DNA from: Bacteroidales bacterium
Lineage (GTDB): Bacteria > Bacteroidota > Bacteroidia > Bacteroidales > Tenuifilaceae
DNA: 64,000 nt
Assembly: GCA_013141385.1 (NCBI GenBank)
Contig: JABFRB010000002.1
Coordinates: forward strand, 1 to 64,000
Direction of reading: 5' to 3'
This document shows positions 53,691 to 63,400 of this stretch, piece after piece. A program made the translations under genes and the position numbers. A model generated the notes under the pieces. It made no database searches. It was not told the DNA's origin and was given only the letters and a program-made list of their open reading frames with translations. The stretch's first letter is position 1, and every line of letters starts with the position of its first letter.

Positions 53691-54905
53691 ATGAAGGATA
53701 GAAGTTTTACCAGCATGGTTGATATTATCGCCAAGGGTTTTTATGAGGTGATGGAGGAGGGGAGATATTTGGATCAGGTAAGTTCTCATTGGATTAAGCA
53801 AAACTCTGAGTGGAATGGTTTTACCAAAGGATTTTTTGCTGAATCGTTGATGGAAGTTGTGCGTTGGTGGAGACTTCTGGAAACATCTGTAAACATCACT
53901 TTAGGGGCAAAGTCTAAAGATTCGTATAGATTGATGGTACTTACCTATTTTCTGGTAAAGGCAAAAGATGAGCGAGTTAATGAGTTCTTTCAACCCTCGT
54001 TACGAGACGATATACTGAAATATTATGAGCAGATAAAAGATAATAGAATCATTTCTGAGTCTGTCCCTGATTGGCTCGATAGCTTAGCCACGAGTGAACT
54101 AGGAGATTCATGGAACAATGAGATAAAAGCGTTGAACTCCCTGCCCCCCATTGTTTTACGAGCAAATACCCTTAAAACAACAAGAAGCGATTTGTTTAAA
54201 CGACTTGCTGCTGAGGGGTTTCATGTTAGTAATTTAGACTATCCCGATGCGTTAATACTGAATAAACGAGCAGACATCTTTAAATCAAAAACCTTTTTCG
54301 AAGGGCTTTTCGAGGTGCAGGATGCATCATCGCAAGGGGTTGCACCATTCCTTCAGGTTGAACCCGGAATGAGAGTTGTTGATGCCTGTGCTGGGCATGG
54401 AGGTAAAACGCTTCACATTGCAAGCCTGATGAAGAACAAAGGGAAAATTCTGGCACTTGATAATGCTGATTGGAAACTCGAAGAGTTGATGAAACGGGCT
54501 ATCCGTGCTGGTGTTTCAATAATAGAACCACGTCCGATTACTACTACAAAAGTTGTTAAACGTCTAAAGGATAAGGCTGATAGACTTTTACTTGATGTTC
54601 CCTGTTCAGGTTTGGGTGTTCTGAGGAGAAATCCCGATTCAAAATGGAGGCTAACCCCAGAAAAAATCCAAGAAATTAAAGTATTACAAGCATATATTCT
54701 CGATAAATACTCACAGATGGTTAAATCAGGAGGTAAAATGGTTTACTCTACATGTAGTATCCTCCCATCTGAGAATCAGCAACAGGTACAGTCATTTCTT
54801 TCTAGAGTTAATGGTTCATTTATCCTAGAGGAAGAAAAATCGATCTCTCCTGCACTCAGTGAGTTTGATGGATTTTATATGGCAAGAATGAGGAGAGTGA
54901 GTTGA
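53691..54905 (+). CDS. RsmB-like rRNA/tRNA cytosine-5 methyltransferase
   Basis: This 404-residue protein has an N-terminal NusB-like helical region (~1-140) and a NOL1/NOP2/Sun methyltransferase core. SAM is bound by VVDACAGHGGKT (229-240), the first catalytic Cys305 is in DVPCSGLGVLRRNPDSKW, and the second, Cys355, is in YSTCSILPSEN. It methylates C5 of cytosine in RNA, probably 16S rRNA. The start is ATG 53691. Confidence 0.88.
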   Translation: MKDRSFTSMVDIIAKGFYEVMEEGRYLDQVSSHWIKQNSEWNGFTKGFFAESLMEVVRWWRLLETSVNITLGAKSKDSYRLMVLTYFLVKAKDERVNEFFQPSLRDDILKYYEQIKDNRIISESVPDWLDSLATSELGDSWNNEIKALNSLPPIVLRANTLKTTRSDLFKRLAAEGFHVSNLDYPDALILNKRADIFKSKTFFEGLFEVQDASSQGVAPFLQVEPGMRVVDACAGHGGKTLHIASLMKNKGKILALDNADWKLEELMKRAIRAGVSIIEPRPITTTKVVKRLKDKADRLLLDVPCSGLGVLRRNPDSKWRLTPEKIQEIKVLQAYILDKYSQMVKSGGKMVYSTCSILPSENQQQVQSFLSRVNGSFILEEEKSISPALSEFDGFYMARMRRVS

Positions 54906-54940
54906 TAATTAAGTGAAAAAACAAGTATAAAACAATAACC

Positions 54941-55267
54941 TTAAATCTCAAATTTCTCTCCCCACTGAGACATAAGCTGCATAACTGGTAACAATTTCTC
55001 TCCTTCTTTGGTTAAGGAATATTCAACCTTTGGTGGTATAACCTCATATACTTTTCGGTTTACTACACCGCTTTTCTCAAGTTCTCTCAATACTTGTGTT
55101 AGCATTTTATCGTTTATCCCCACCAATATTTTTTTTAATTCTCCATATCTCTTTGGACTCTCTCTTAAATTCCAAAAAACTAAGCCTTTCCATCTGCCAC
55201 CAATAACAGATAGCGTTAAATCTACAGGACAATAGTAAAATGTTCCATCTAATTGATATCGTTTCAT
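54941..55267 (-). CDS. HxlR-family transcriptional regulator
   Basis: This 108-residue winged-helix regulator has the conserved YYCPVDLTLSVIGGRWK N-terminal segment, including Cys13, which in related HxlR proteins senses aldehydes or redox stress. GELKKILVGINDKMLTQVLRELE is the recognition helix. I start it at the ATG encoding MKRY (55267); MFMKRY two codons upstream is possible. It is divergent from the SnoaL-like gene, which it probably represses or activates. Confidence 0.85.
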   Translation of the reverse strand: MKRYQLDGTFYYCPVDLTLSVIGGRWKGLVFWNLRESPKRYGELKKILVGINDKMLTQVLRELEKSGVVNRKVYEVIPPKVEYSLTKEGEKLLPVMQLMSQWGEKFEI

Positions 55268-55400
55268 AAACAAATTATTTTACAGCTAAAATAATATAAC
55301 CTCTTAATACTTACTAAATGTATAGTGCTTTCTTTTTGGGTAGTATATTGTATTAATAAAGCAGTTGACGCAATTTTGCATCATAAATAAAACTAAAAAA
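55268..55400. promoter_or_regulatory. Divergent control region HxlR / SnoaL-like
   Basis: This 133-nt region separates the two divergent starts. It contains inverted ttaatac (55304-55310) and gtattaa (55350-55356), 46 bp between arm starts, a candidate operator of the HxlR dimer. Confidence 0.35.
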
Positions 55401-55871
55401 ATGGAAAAAGAAGAAGTAAAAAAAACGGCATTATCTGTATCATATGCCATCTTAGATGGAAGATGGGACGACTTAGCCAATTTGTTAGATGATAACTTCA
55501 CCTACACTGGAGATGGTTTTATTTTCAGTAAAGATGAGTACATAGGTTTTATGCAGGATATGAAGGCTGCATTCTCGAATTTAAGAATGGAATTTCCTCA
55601 CATTCTTGTGGATGGTGACCAAGTATCTGTTCGATTTATTTCTAGAGCAGTAAACACTGGTAAATTTATGGGAGCACCTGCCAATAAAAGGAATTTGGAA
55701 GTCCATGGCATTTTTATTAGAAAAGTGAAGGATGGTAAGGTAATGCAAGAATGGCAGACGACAGACTTATTGGGGGTAATGAAACAAATTGGTTTCGGTG
55801 CTTTAATGGGGTATTCTGTTTTTGTTGGATTATTTAATGTGAAACAAAAACGACCTGTTAGAAAACACTAG
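55401..55871 (+). CDS. SnoaL-like ester-cyclase / NTF2-fold protein
   Basis: This 156-residue protein of the NTF2-like SnoaL polyketide-cyclase family has DGRWDDLANLLDDNFTYTGDG, a typical start of the fold, and VSVRFISRAVNTGKFMG followed by a VHGIFIRKVKDGKVMQEWQTTD end. Members often act on or bind small hydrophobic molecules; the substrate is unknown. I use ATG 55401 rather than the TTG at 55365. Its control by the adjacent HxlR gene is likely. Confidence 0.75.
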   Translation: MEKEEVKKTALSVSYAILDGRWDDLANLLDDNFTYTGDGFIFSKDEYIGFMQDMKAAFSNLRMEFPHILVDGDQVSVRFISRAVNTGKFMGAPANKRNLEVHGIFIRKVKDGKVMQEWQTTDLLGVMKQIGFGALMGYSVFVGLFNVKQKRPVRKH

Positions 55872-55889
55872 GCAAAAAACTCTCAAAGG

Positions 55890-55919
55890 AAACGAGTAGA
55901 TTTGTCTATTCGTTTTTTT
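55890..55919 (+). terminator. Terminator after SnoaL-like gene
   Basis: An 11-bp stem (55890-55900 with 55905-55915, one G-T pair) with loop tttg is followed by T. Confidence 0.75.
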
Positions 55920-55965
55920 GTTTTCATTAAAATAAATAGAAAAGGCTGAAAATTAGCACATCTTC

Positions 55966-57444
55966 CTATTCTTCAACGATTCTTCCCAACAACGTAGCTG
56001 GTGTACAATCCGTAATTTCTACAAACACGTAGTCACCAATCTTATAGTTTAATCTTGGAAAAACAACAACTTTGTTTTGTGATGTTCTGCCAAAGAAATC
56101 ATTAGTTGATTTTTTTGATTCTCCTTCAATTAACACCTCAAAACTTTTACCAATCTCTCCTTTCTTACTGTCTTCGGAAAGTTTTCCTTGGAGTTCAATA
56201 ATTTCTGTAAGTCTACGGCTTTTTATATCCTCTGGAACATCATCGGGTAATTTACGGGCGGCCTTAGTGTTTGGTCGCTCTGAGTATTTGAACATGAATG
56301 CAAAATCAAATCTTGCCCACTCCATAAGGGTAAGCGTTTGATCATGATCAAGCTCTGATTCGGTGCAAAAGCCAGCAATAAAATCGGTAGATATGGCGCA
56401 ATCTGGAATAATAGTACGAATGGCCTTAATCCTATCCATGTAAAACTCTTGAGTATATCCTCTATTCATCAATTCAAGGATTCGTGTTGAACCTGATTGA
56501 ACTGGCAAATGGATATGATTGCAAATGTTTTCATACATGGCCATGGTATACAAAACCTCGTTGGTAAGATCTTTGGGATGAGAGGTCGAAAATCTTACAC
56601 GTAATTTGGGGCTTAGCCTTGCTACCATTTCAAGCAGTTCAGGGAAATTTACATGGTGGGTTAATAGCCCACCTTCCTTGTTGATATATTGACCGATTAT
56701 TCCGCCTTCCTTCTTTATGTAGTGGTCTTTTATGTAATGGCCAATAACGCCCTCCTCTTTCCAACTATACGAATCAACATTTTGACCAAGTAAGGTTACT
56801 TCGCGGTATCCAGCATCAATTAACTCTTGAACTTCTCGGATAATGGTTTTAGGATCACGGCTTCGTTCAGCACCACGAACGTAAGGAACTACGCAGTATG
56901 AACACATGTTATTGCAACCCCTCATAATAGATACAAAAGCCGAAACCCCATTCTTATCAAGTCTAACGGGACTTATATCACCATAAGTCTCTTCTCTAGA
57001 TAGTAGAACATTAATTCCTTTCTGTCCAGCCTCAGCGGCTCTTAGAAGCACTGGAAGTTCGCGGTAAGCATCGGGGCCAACAACTAGATCAACTACCTTT
57101 TGTTCCTCAATCAAGTTCTCCTTTAATCGTTCTGCCATACATCCCAGCACGCCAACGAGTACAGATGGTTTCCGTTTTTTCACCTGTTTGAAAACATCTA
57201 GCCTTCCCCAAACCCTAGTTTCTGCATTCTCTCTGATGGAACAGGTATTAATAAGTATAACATCAGCGCTATTAATATCGTTGGTTATTGCATAGCCATT
57301 TGCATGAAGTATCGAGGCTATCACCTCACTATCGTTAACATTCATCTGACAGCCATAGGTTTCGATAAAAACCTTTGGTCTATCATCGTTGGGTTGATTA
57401 TCAATATTATCGAATAGTGTACCCTGCTCCTCGTTGAAATCCAT
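55966..57444 (-). CDS. miaB: MiaB, tRNA methylthiotransferase, with insertion
   Basis: This 492-residue radical SAM enzyme adds the 2-methylthio group to i6A37 of tRNA. Cys32, Cys68 and Cys102 of the N-terminal UPF0004 domain ligate one Fe-S cluster, and Cys177-x3-Cys181-x2-Cys184 the SAM cluster ([10 protein letters not shown]). The C-terminal TRAM domain carries [13 protein letters not shown]. Compared with the usual ~440-460 residues, about 36 residues (229-264) are inserted between [11 protein letters not shown] and the [10 protein letters not shown] helix; the insert is composed of degenerate repeats. The frame is kept, so function is probably retained. Confidence 0.92.
   Translation of the reverse strand: MDFNEEQGTLFDNIDNQPNDDRPKVFIETYGCQMNVNDSEVIASILHANGYAITNDINSADVILINTCSIRENAETRVWGRLDVFKQVKKRKPSVLVGVLGCMAERLKENLIEEQKVVDLVVGPDAYRELPVLLRAAEAGQKGINVLLSREETYGDISPVRLDKNGVSAFVSIMRGCNNMCSYCVVPYVRGAERSRDPKTIIREVQELIDAGYREVTLLGQNVDSYSWKEEGVIGHYIKDHYIKKEGGIIGQYINKEGGLLTHHVNFPELLEMVARLSPKLRVRFSTSHPKDLTNEVLYTMAMYENICNHIHLPVQSGSTRILELMNRGYTQEFYMDRIKAIRTIIPDCAISTDFIAGFCTESELDHDQTLTLMEWARFDFAFMFKYSERPNTKAARKLPDDVPEDIKSRRLTEIIELQGKLSEDSKKGEIGKSFEVLIEGESKKSTNDFFGRTSQNKVVVFPRLNYKIGDYVFVEITDCTPATLLGRIVEE
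56653..56760 (-). repeat. In-frame repetitive insert inside miaB
   Basis: The insert encodes HYIK and [16 protein letters not shown]-like degenerate units (residues 229-264). Three imperfect DNA units sharing the theme ccttcctt, ttnatgta, tggcc can be lined up. The flanking MiaB sequence is continuous across it. Confidence 0.6.
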
Positions 57445-57460
57445 CGGATGAAAATTTTTA

Positions 57461-57468
57461 CAAATTTA
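57461..57468 (-). promoter_or_regulatory. -7 box of miaB
   Basis: On the minus strand TAAATTTG matches TAnnTTTG, 16 nt before the miaB ATG. No clear -33 box is seen. Confidence 0.4.
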
Positions 57469-57620
57469 GCTATCTATAACAAATAACACTTTCTATATTT
57501 CATTTTTATCGTTTTAAATATTTATAACTTGAAAAAACAATTAAATTTGGGTCATTATTTTAGTAATATAAACATAATAATAGCTAATTTAGACTGGTGT
57601 AACTTAATATTAATCAACAC

Positions 57621-58370
57621 ATGTCAGGACATAATAAATGGTCGACCATTAAGAGAAAAAAAGGAGCAATTGACTCAAAACGCTCAAAAATCTTCTCAAG
57701 AATTACAAAAGAAATTACGATTGCAGTAAAAGAGGGTGGTGCTGATCCTGAAGGAAATGCTAGGCTCCGTTTGGCAATAAACAACGCTAAAGGCGCAAAT
57801 ATGCCAAAGGATAACATGATGCGAGCCATTCATAAAGCCGAAAAAGATCCTGATAATTTTCATGAGTTAACATTTGAGGGTTATGGTCCTGGTGGAGTAG
57901 CTATTTTTCTTGAATGCTTGACCGATAATAATAACAGAACTGTTAGCGCTGTCCGTTCTGTCTTCTCAAAAAGAGGAGGAACCCTTGGAACTAATGGCTC
58001 ATTAGCTTTTTTATTCGATAGACAAGGAATCTTCACCATTCTAAAGGACAAAATTAATTTGGAAGATGTGGAGCTCGATTTAATTGATGCTGGAGCGGAA
58101 AACATCGAATTAAACGATGACACCTACACGGTTTCCACAGCAATGGAGGACTTTGGGAAGATGAATAAGAAATTGGAAGAGCTAAAAATTGAAGTTGAAA
58201 ACGCTTCCCTACAAAGAGTTCCAAACGATTATAAAAGCACCGATAAATCAACAGCGCTTAGAGTTTTAAGGCTGATTGATGAGTTTGAGGAGAATGAGGA
58301 TGTTCAAAGTGCCTACCATAATCTAGAAATTACCGATGAGATTATGGCTGATATGGAAAGTAGCGAGTAA
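57621..58370 (+). CDS. yebC: YebC/PmpR-family protein (translation or transcription factor)
   Basis: This 249-residue protein with the invariant MSGHNKWSTIKRKKGAID start and the two-domain YebC fold ends in a conserved LEITDEIM tail. YebC proteins relieve ribosome stalling on proline stretches or act as transcription regulators. Normal length; transcribed alone. A terminator with T-run follows. Confidence 0.95.
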   Translation: MSGHNKWSTIKRKKGAIDSKRSKIFSRITKEITIAVKEGGADPEGNARLRLAINNAKGANMPKDNMMRAIHKAEKDPDNFHELTFEGYGPGGVAIFLECLTDNNNRTVSAVRSVFSKRGGTLGTNGSLAFLFDRQGIFTILKDKINLEDVELDLIDAGAENIELNDDTYTVSTAMEDFGKMNKKLEELKIEVENASLQRVPNDYKSTDKSTALRVLRLIDEFEENEDVQSAYHNLEITDEIMADMESSE

Positions 58371-58392
58371 TTAAGGATTTTAAATAATAGCG

Positions 58393-58420
58393 AGGTCATG
58401 TCTTTCGACTGACCTTTTTT
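58393..58420 (+). terminator. Terminator after yebC
   Basis: aggtca (58393-58398) pairs with tgacct (58410-58415), with a one-base bulge and an extra gtc/gac pair, followed by a T-run. The neighbouring TATTTTTG (58421-58428) is a -7-like box right before glpK, implying a leaderless or very short leader transcript if used. Confidence 0.7.
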
Positions 58421-58431
58421 TATTTTTGACT

Positions 58432-59931
58432 ATGACACCAGATTTTATTCTTTCTCTAGATCAAGGAACATCAAGCTCACGAGCAGTAATCTTTGATCGA
58501 TTCCAGCAGCCATTGGGAATGGAACAGGTTGAATTCACTCAGCACTACCCATCTCCTGGTTGGGTGGAACATAACCCCGAGGAAATATGGGAAACACAGA
58601 TTCGGGTTGCAAGACATCTTCTTAAGAAATTAAAAATAAAACCCGATAGAATAGCAGCCATTGCCATTGCCAACCAGCGAGAAACAACTGTTGTTTGGGA
58701 TCGTGAAACAGGCCGACCCATCCATAATGCAATTGTTTGGCAGGATAGACGTACCGCAGATATTTGCGAATGGCTTAGAAGTCAAGGATTAGAGGAGTAT
58801 ATTAAATCGGCCACAGGATTGGTAATAGATTCCTACTTTTCAGGAACAAAGTTAAGTTGGATTCTTAAAAATATTCCAGGAGCACTTAAACTTGCGCAAG
58901 AGGGACGATTGGCCTTTGGTACAATCGATTCGTGGTTGCTTTGGAAGTTAACTGGTGGCAAAGTACATGCAACCGACTCAACAAATGCATCGCGAACCAT
59001 GCTTTTTAATATTTCCACCCTTAAATGGGATGAGAAATTACTTAATGCACTGAATATCCCTGCAAGTGTTCTGCCCAATGTTTTGCCCTCCTCTGGGCTA
59101 TTTGGGCGTACGGCTAAAGATATTTTTGATGGTTATTCAATTCCCATAGCTGGCATTGCTGGCGATCAACAATCAGCACTTTTTGGTCAAAAATGCTTTG
59201 ATGCAGGAGATGCAAAAAATACCTATGGCACAGGCTGTTTTATGCTAATGAATACGGGGATAAAGCCCGTGATATCAAACTCAGGATTACTTACAACCAT
59301 TGCTTGGCAAATTGGAAACGAGGTAAACTATGCCCTTGAAGGAAGCGTTTTTATTGCTGGTGCAGCAATTAAATGGTTGCGCGATGGGTTAAAGATTATT
59401 AAAAACGCATCGGACACCGAGGAGATTGCACTCTCAGTTATTGATAGCCAAGGAGTTTATATAGTACCCGCCTTTACTGGGCTTGGTGCGCCCTACTGGG
59501 ATATGTATGCTAGGGGTGCTATTTTTGGTTTAACACAGGGAGTAACCGATAAACATTTAGTTAGAGCAACTCTGGAATCATTAGCCTACCAAACTCGCGA
59601 TATTATTGGATTAATGGAAATTGACTCAGGAATAAAACTCAAAAGTTTAAAGGCTGATGGAGGAGCATCTGCAAATAACTTCCTAATGCAATTTCAATCA
59701 GATATCTTAAATGTAGATGTTGTTTGCCCACCATTCCCTGAGGCAACTGCTTTTGGAGCAGCACTTCTTGCCGGATTAGCCATTGGATTTTATCAACAAA
59801 ATGATATAAAATCAATAATTCCAGGAAGCAAAAGCTACCAACCAAAAATGGGTGAACATCAAAGGGACGAACTCTATCGGGGATGGCTTAAAGCTGCTGA
59901 TAGAACGAAAAACTGGGTAAAGGAGAAGTAG
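58432..59931 (+). CDS. glpK: Glycerol kinase
   Basis: This 499-residue kinase of the FGGY family phosphorylates glycerol to sn-glycerol-3-phosphate. It has an N-terminal [16 protein letters not shown] phosphate-binding segment, [15 protein letters not shown], and the C-terminal [19 protein letters not shown] motif. I start at ATG 58432; an upstream TTG (58426) is in frame but overlaps the -7 box. No glpF or glpD is adjacent. Confidence 0.95.
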   Translation: MTPDFILSLDQGTSSSRAVIFDRFQQPLGMEQVEFTQHYPSPGWVEHNPEEIWETQIRVARHLLKKLKIKPDRIAAIAIANQRETTVVWDRETGRPIHNAIVWQDRRTADICEWLRSQGLEEYIKSATGLVIDSYFSGTKLSWILKNIPGALKLAQEGRLAFGTIDSWLLWKLTGGKVHATDSTNASRTMLFNISTLKWDEKLLNALNIPASVLPNVLPSSGLFGRTAKDIFDGYSIPIAGIAGDQQSALFGQKCFDAGDAKNTYGTGCFMLMNTGIKPVISNSGLLTTIAWQIGNEVNYALEGSVFIAGAAIKWLRDGLKIIKNASDTEEIALSVIDSQGVYIVPAFTGLGAPYWDMYARGAIFGLTQGVTDKHLVRATLESLAYQTRDIIGLMEIDSGIKLKSLKADGGASANNFLMQFQSDILNVDVVCPPFPEATAFGAALLAGLAIGFYQQNDIKSIIPGSKSYQPKMGEHQRDELYRGWLKAADRTKNWVKEK

Positions 59932-60116
59932 TTGTTCATGAATATATAAGAAGTTAGATTGAAGTTAATCGGAAATTATTCGGAAGTTAATCAAAAAAAG
60001 CAACCTTTTTATAGTTTATCGCATTTTGCGATAATCGAGTGTGCCAGTACTACAAAAACAATAAACCCAGATTTTGCTTTATTTGAAGTCTGAAATTATC
60101 AATTCCTAAGATTAAT

Positions 60117-60124
60117 TACCTTTG
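60117..60124 (+). promoter_or_regulatory. -7 box of LEA14-like gene
   Basis: TACCTTTG matches TAnnTTTG exactly, 18 nt before the ATG at 60143. Confidence 0.45.
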
Positions 60125-60142
60125 ACCTTTTCAAATTCGAAA

Positions 60143-60691
60143 ATGATGAAAAGACTTACCGCTTTAATGCTGATTTTAACCACGATGATCCTTATGGGAG
60201 GTTGTGGAAAGTTTGAGAAAATTGCCATTTATGGGATGAAGGATGTAAAATTCAGGGGAATGAAGGATGGTAGAATTCTATTAAATCTAAACCTAGAAAT
60301 TGAGAATCCGAATAATAAAAAAATAGTAATATCTAAAATTTACTTTAAGGCATGGATGAATAACCGGGAGTTAGGAGTTTTAAATAGCACTAAAAGTATA
60401 GTACTGAAAGCCAAATCTCGCGAGGTGTTTCAAATTCCAGTTGAGATTGTTTTAAGAACAACTGCCGATATTTTTAAACTCATGAACATTAAAGAAGATC
60501 TCCTTAATCAATTAACCATCGAAGGGTTTATAAAAGGCCGTATTTTTTGCATCTCAAAAAAGTTAAAAATCGAAAAGCAACCCTTTTCTAAGTTAGTGAA
60601 TTCTCATAAAGAGAAACTAGAAACAACAGAAGTAAAAGACACCCTGCAAAATAGAGAAACCTTTCAGAGCGATACATTAATTGTGAGATAA
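60143..60691 (+). CDS. LEA14-like (WHy domain) lipoprotein
   Basis: This 182-residue lipoprotein (LMGGC) has a beta-sandwich resembling LEA14/WHy: LNLNLEIENPNNKKIVISKIYF, a repeat of short strands, and LTIEGFIKGRIF. Such domains occur in desiccation- and stress-related proteins and in bacterial periplasmic lipoproteins; the role in this organism is unknown. I start at ATG 60143, since the frame's first codon (60122) is TTG inside the promoter. Confidence 0.7.
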   Translation: MMKRLTALMLILTTMILMGGCGKFEKIAIYGMKDVKFRGMKDGRILLNLNLEIENPNNKKIVISKIYFKAWMNNRELGVLNSTKSIVLKAKSREVFQIPVEIVLRTTADIFKLMNIKEDLLNQLTIEGFIKGRIFCISKKLKIEKQPFSKLVNSHKEKLETTEVKDTLQNRETFQSDTLIVR

Positions 60692-60832
60692 GAATTGTTT
60701 TTTGCACGGATAATTAAAACACAATCTTAAAATTGCAACACTTAAAAAATTCCTACTCCTAGCGTGGATGCTAGATATCAGATTTTTTTGATTAGATTAT
60801 CAACAGCTATATATCTGTTTAACATCTTTTTT

Positions 60833-60840
60833 TAACTTTG
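60833..60840 (+). promoter_or_regulatory. -7 box of the SPOR gene
   Basis: TAACTTTG matches TAnnTTTG exactly, 26 nt before the ATG at 60867. Confidence 0.5.
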
Positions 60841-60866
60841 CAGTGCATTTTGAAAAATGTTTCTTG

Positions 60867-61325
60867 ATGAGAAAATACCTCATTCCCCTAATCATTATTT
60901 GTTGTTCAATTAGCGTTGCAGGTCAGGACTACACCTCTAGGGGGGATGATATTCTCGTTCAAATCCGTCAGAATAAAACCAATCAAGGGAAAGTTACAAT
61001 AAACCAGAATCCTCAAATAGAGCATGTTTTTAACCTCGATATTCTGCAAAGTGCAAGACAACCCGGCATGCATGGATATCGAATCAGAATCTACTTTGAT
61101 TTAGGCCAAAAATCGCGTAAACAATCAGAGGGCATTGTAGGGGAATTCATGCAGAACTATCCTGGCATATCTGTTTACAGATCTTACATAAGCCCTTACT
61201 ACAAAGTATCGGTTGGCGATTTTCGCACACGCGATAATGCCCTTAAACTTTACTATCAGTTACTTAAGGAATACCCAAAATCATTTATCGTACCCGAGTG
61301 GGTAAACTTCCCGCCACTCGAATAA
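60867..61325 (+). CDS. SPOR-domain protein
   Basis: This 152-residue protein has a signal peptide (VAGQ) and a C-terminal SPOR-like domain (YRIRIYFDLG, YKVSVGDFRTRDNALKLYYQLLKEYP). SPOR domains bind septal peptidoglycan that lacks stem peptides. It may be a division or cell-wall accessory factor. I start at ATG 60867 (MRKYLIP), since the upstream GTG (60843) is 3 nt after the -7 box. Confidence 0.75.
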   Translation: MRKYLIPLIIICCSISVAGQDYTSRGDDILVQIRQNKTNQGKVTINQNPQIEHVFNLDILQSARQPGMHGYRIRIYFDLGQKSRKQSEGIVGEFMQNYPGISVYRSYISPYYKVSVGDFRTRDNALKLYYQLLKEYPKSFIVPEWVNFPPLE

Positions 61326-61501
61326 ATAATAAAATATGCAGAGAATAGTAGATATTCGAAAGCTGAAAGCAACCTCAAAAAAAATCCCTACGGATACAAC
61401 AGAGTTAGCTTCGGTCGAATCGAATCTTCAATACTATCCTTTGAACTATTTCTTTGCAACGATGTTTCCATTTAACCAAACGTTATCAATCAGTTATAGA
61501 A

Positions 61502-63400
61502 ATGAGCGATCAGATTAAACACGAGTGCGGAATTGCTTTGATAAGGCTTCTTAAGCCCCTAGAGTACTATCAGGTAAAATATGGGTCATGGAGATATGGA
61601 TTGCAAAAGCTTTACCTGTTGATGGAAAAACAGCACAACAGGGGTCAGGATGGCGCAGGATTGGCAAGTGTGAAGTTTGATGTTGAACCCGGGCAACGAT
61701 ATATCGATAGGGAGCGTTCTAACTCACAATCATCTATTCGTGATGTTTTTGATGCTGTAAACAAAACGTTTAAAAAATACGAATCAAAGCCCGATTTAAT
61801 TGACGATCCTGCTTGGGCAAAGCAAAACCTTCCTTTTGCAGCGGAACTATATCTTGGACATCTTAGGTATGGCACATTTGGCAATCATAGCATAGATTAC
61901 GTTCATCCTGTGATGAGGGAGAACAACTGGAAATCGAGAACGCTAGTTGTAGCAGGTAATTTCAATATGACAAATGTTGACGAACTTTTCACGAAGTTGG
62001 TTAACCTTGGACAACATCCTAAGGATTATTCCGATACCGTTACTGTCCTTGAAAAAATTGGACATTTTCTCGATGAAGAAAATCAACAGCTTTTTAGGCA
62101 GTATAAAAACGAAGGAATTTCTAATAAGGAAATAACCAACCTGATTGCCGAGCATATTAGCATAAAAAAGACACTACAGGATTCAACTAAAGATTTTGAT
62201 GGGGGCTACGCTATTGCGGGTTTATTGGGACATGGCGATGCTTTTGTTCTCCGCGATCCATGGGGCATTCGTCCTGCTTACTACTTTGCTAACGATGAAA
62301 TAGTTGTAGTGGCTTCGGAACGACCTGTTATTCAAACCGTTTTGAATATCTCTGTTGATGATGTGAATGAAGTTAAACCTGGGCATGCTCTCATTATTAA
62401 GCGTGATGGCACAATAAGCCACGACGAGATAAGGGTTCCTCAAACCCGAAGTTCTTGTTCATTCGAGCGAATTTACTTCTCAAGAGGAACCGATAAGAGT
62501 ATATATTTAGAAAGAAAGAAATTAGGAGAATTATTAGCTTTAAAAAGTTTAGAGGCTGTTGATTTTGATTATCGGAATACAGTTTTTTCGTTTATTCCAA
62601 ATACAGCCGAAACAGCATTTTATGGAATGGTTAAAGGGGTTGAGGACTACCTAAAGATGGAAAAAAAGAGGTTGATTCTCGAAAAAGGAAAATCTATTAC
62701 TGAGGATGAGTTGGACGAAATCATCTCAATGCGTCCACGGGTTGAGAAGGTTGCTGTTAAGGATATTAAACTACGAACTTTTATTTCGCAGGATAGTGGA
62801 CGCAACGATTTGGTTGGACACGTATATGATGTAACCTACGGAATTGTCCGTAACGATGTTGATAATCTCGTGGTTATCGACGATTCGATTGTAAGGGGCA
62901 CCACCCTGAGGGAGAGCATACTTAAGATCCTTGATCGATTACATCCAAGAATGATAGTAATTGTATCATCATCACCACAAATTCGCTACCCCGATTGCTA
63001 TGGCATTGATATGGCAAAACTCGGAGATTTTGTTGCATTTAGGGCTGCAATCGAACTTTTAAAGGAAACGGGGCACGAGGGTGTAATCAACACAGTATAT
63101 AAAAACTGTAAAGCGCAACAAAATCTACCCAAAGAAGTGATTATTAACTACGTAAAGGATATCTATAGGCCATTCACCGATGAGCAAATTTCCGATAAAA
63201 TCGCTCAAATCTTAACCCCTAAAGGGATGAAAGCTCAGGTGAAAATAGTATTTCAAACAATTGAAAATCTTCATATTGCATGCCCAAACGATTTGGGCGA
63301 TTGGTATTTTACAGGAAACTACCCAACGCCAGGCGGCAATAGGGTGGTAAACACCTCATTTATTAACTATATTGAGGGGCGGAATCAGAGAGCCTACTGA
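61502..63400 (+). CDS. Long amidophosphoribosyltransferase (PurF-like)
   Basis: This 632-residue protein has an N-terminal glutamine amidotransferase domain starting with MSDQIKHECGIAL, in which Cys9 would become the N-terminal nucleophile after propeptide removal. LVVAGNFNMTN, DFDGGYAIAGLLGHGDAF and RDPWGIRPAY are domain signatures. The phosphoribosyltransferase site is VVIDDSIVRGTT. Typical PurF is ~470-505 residues; the extra ~130 residues are spread over several insertions, including a Lys-rich segment near 400 (KMEKKRLILEKGKS). Bacteroidota carry such a longer version besides a standard PurF, and its exact role is less clear. The start ATG 61502 lies 176 nt after the SPOR gene. Confidence 0.88.
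   Translation: MSDQIKHECGIALIRLLKPLEYYQVKYGSWRYGLQKLYLLMEKQHNRGQDGAGLASVKFDVEPGQRYIDRERSNSQSSIRDVFDAVNKTFKKYESKPDLIDDPAWAKQNLPFAAELYLGHLRYGTFGNHSIDYVHPVMRENNWKSRTLVVAGNFNMTNVDELFTKLVNLGQHPKDYSDTVTVLEKIGHFLDEENQQLFRQYKNEGISNKEITNLIAEHISIKKTLQDSTKDFDGGYAIAGLLGHGDAFVLRDPWGIRPAYYFANDEIVVVASERPVIQTVLNISVDDVNEVKPGHALIIKRDGTISHDEIRVPQTRSSCSFERIYFSRGTDKSIYLERKKLGELLALKSLEAVDFDYRNTVFSFIPNTAETAFYGMVKGVEDYLKMEKKRLILEKGKSITEDELDEIISMRPRVEKVAVKDIKLRTFISQDSGRNDLVGHVYDVTYGIVRNDVDNLVVIDDSIVRGTTLRESILKILDRLHPRMIVIVSSSPQIRYPDCYGIDMAKLGDFVAFRAAIELLKETGHEGVINTVYKNCKAQQNLPKEVIINYVKDIYRPFTDEQISDKIAQILTPKGMKAQVKIVFQTIENLHIACPNDLGDWYFTGNYPTPGGNRVVNTSFINYIEGRNQRAY

Noticed and set aside
61336-61518. 60-codon ORF between the SPOR gene and the PurF-like gene
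   Set aside because: It overlaps the PurF-like start in another frame and shows no domain or signal; cannot be supported, though translation coupling could not be excluded.
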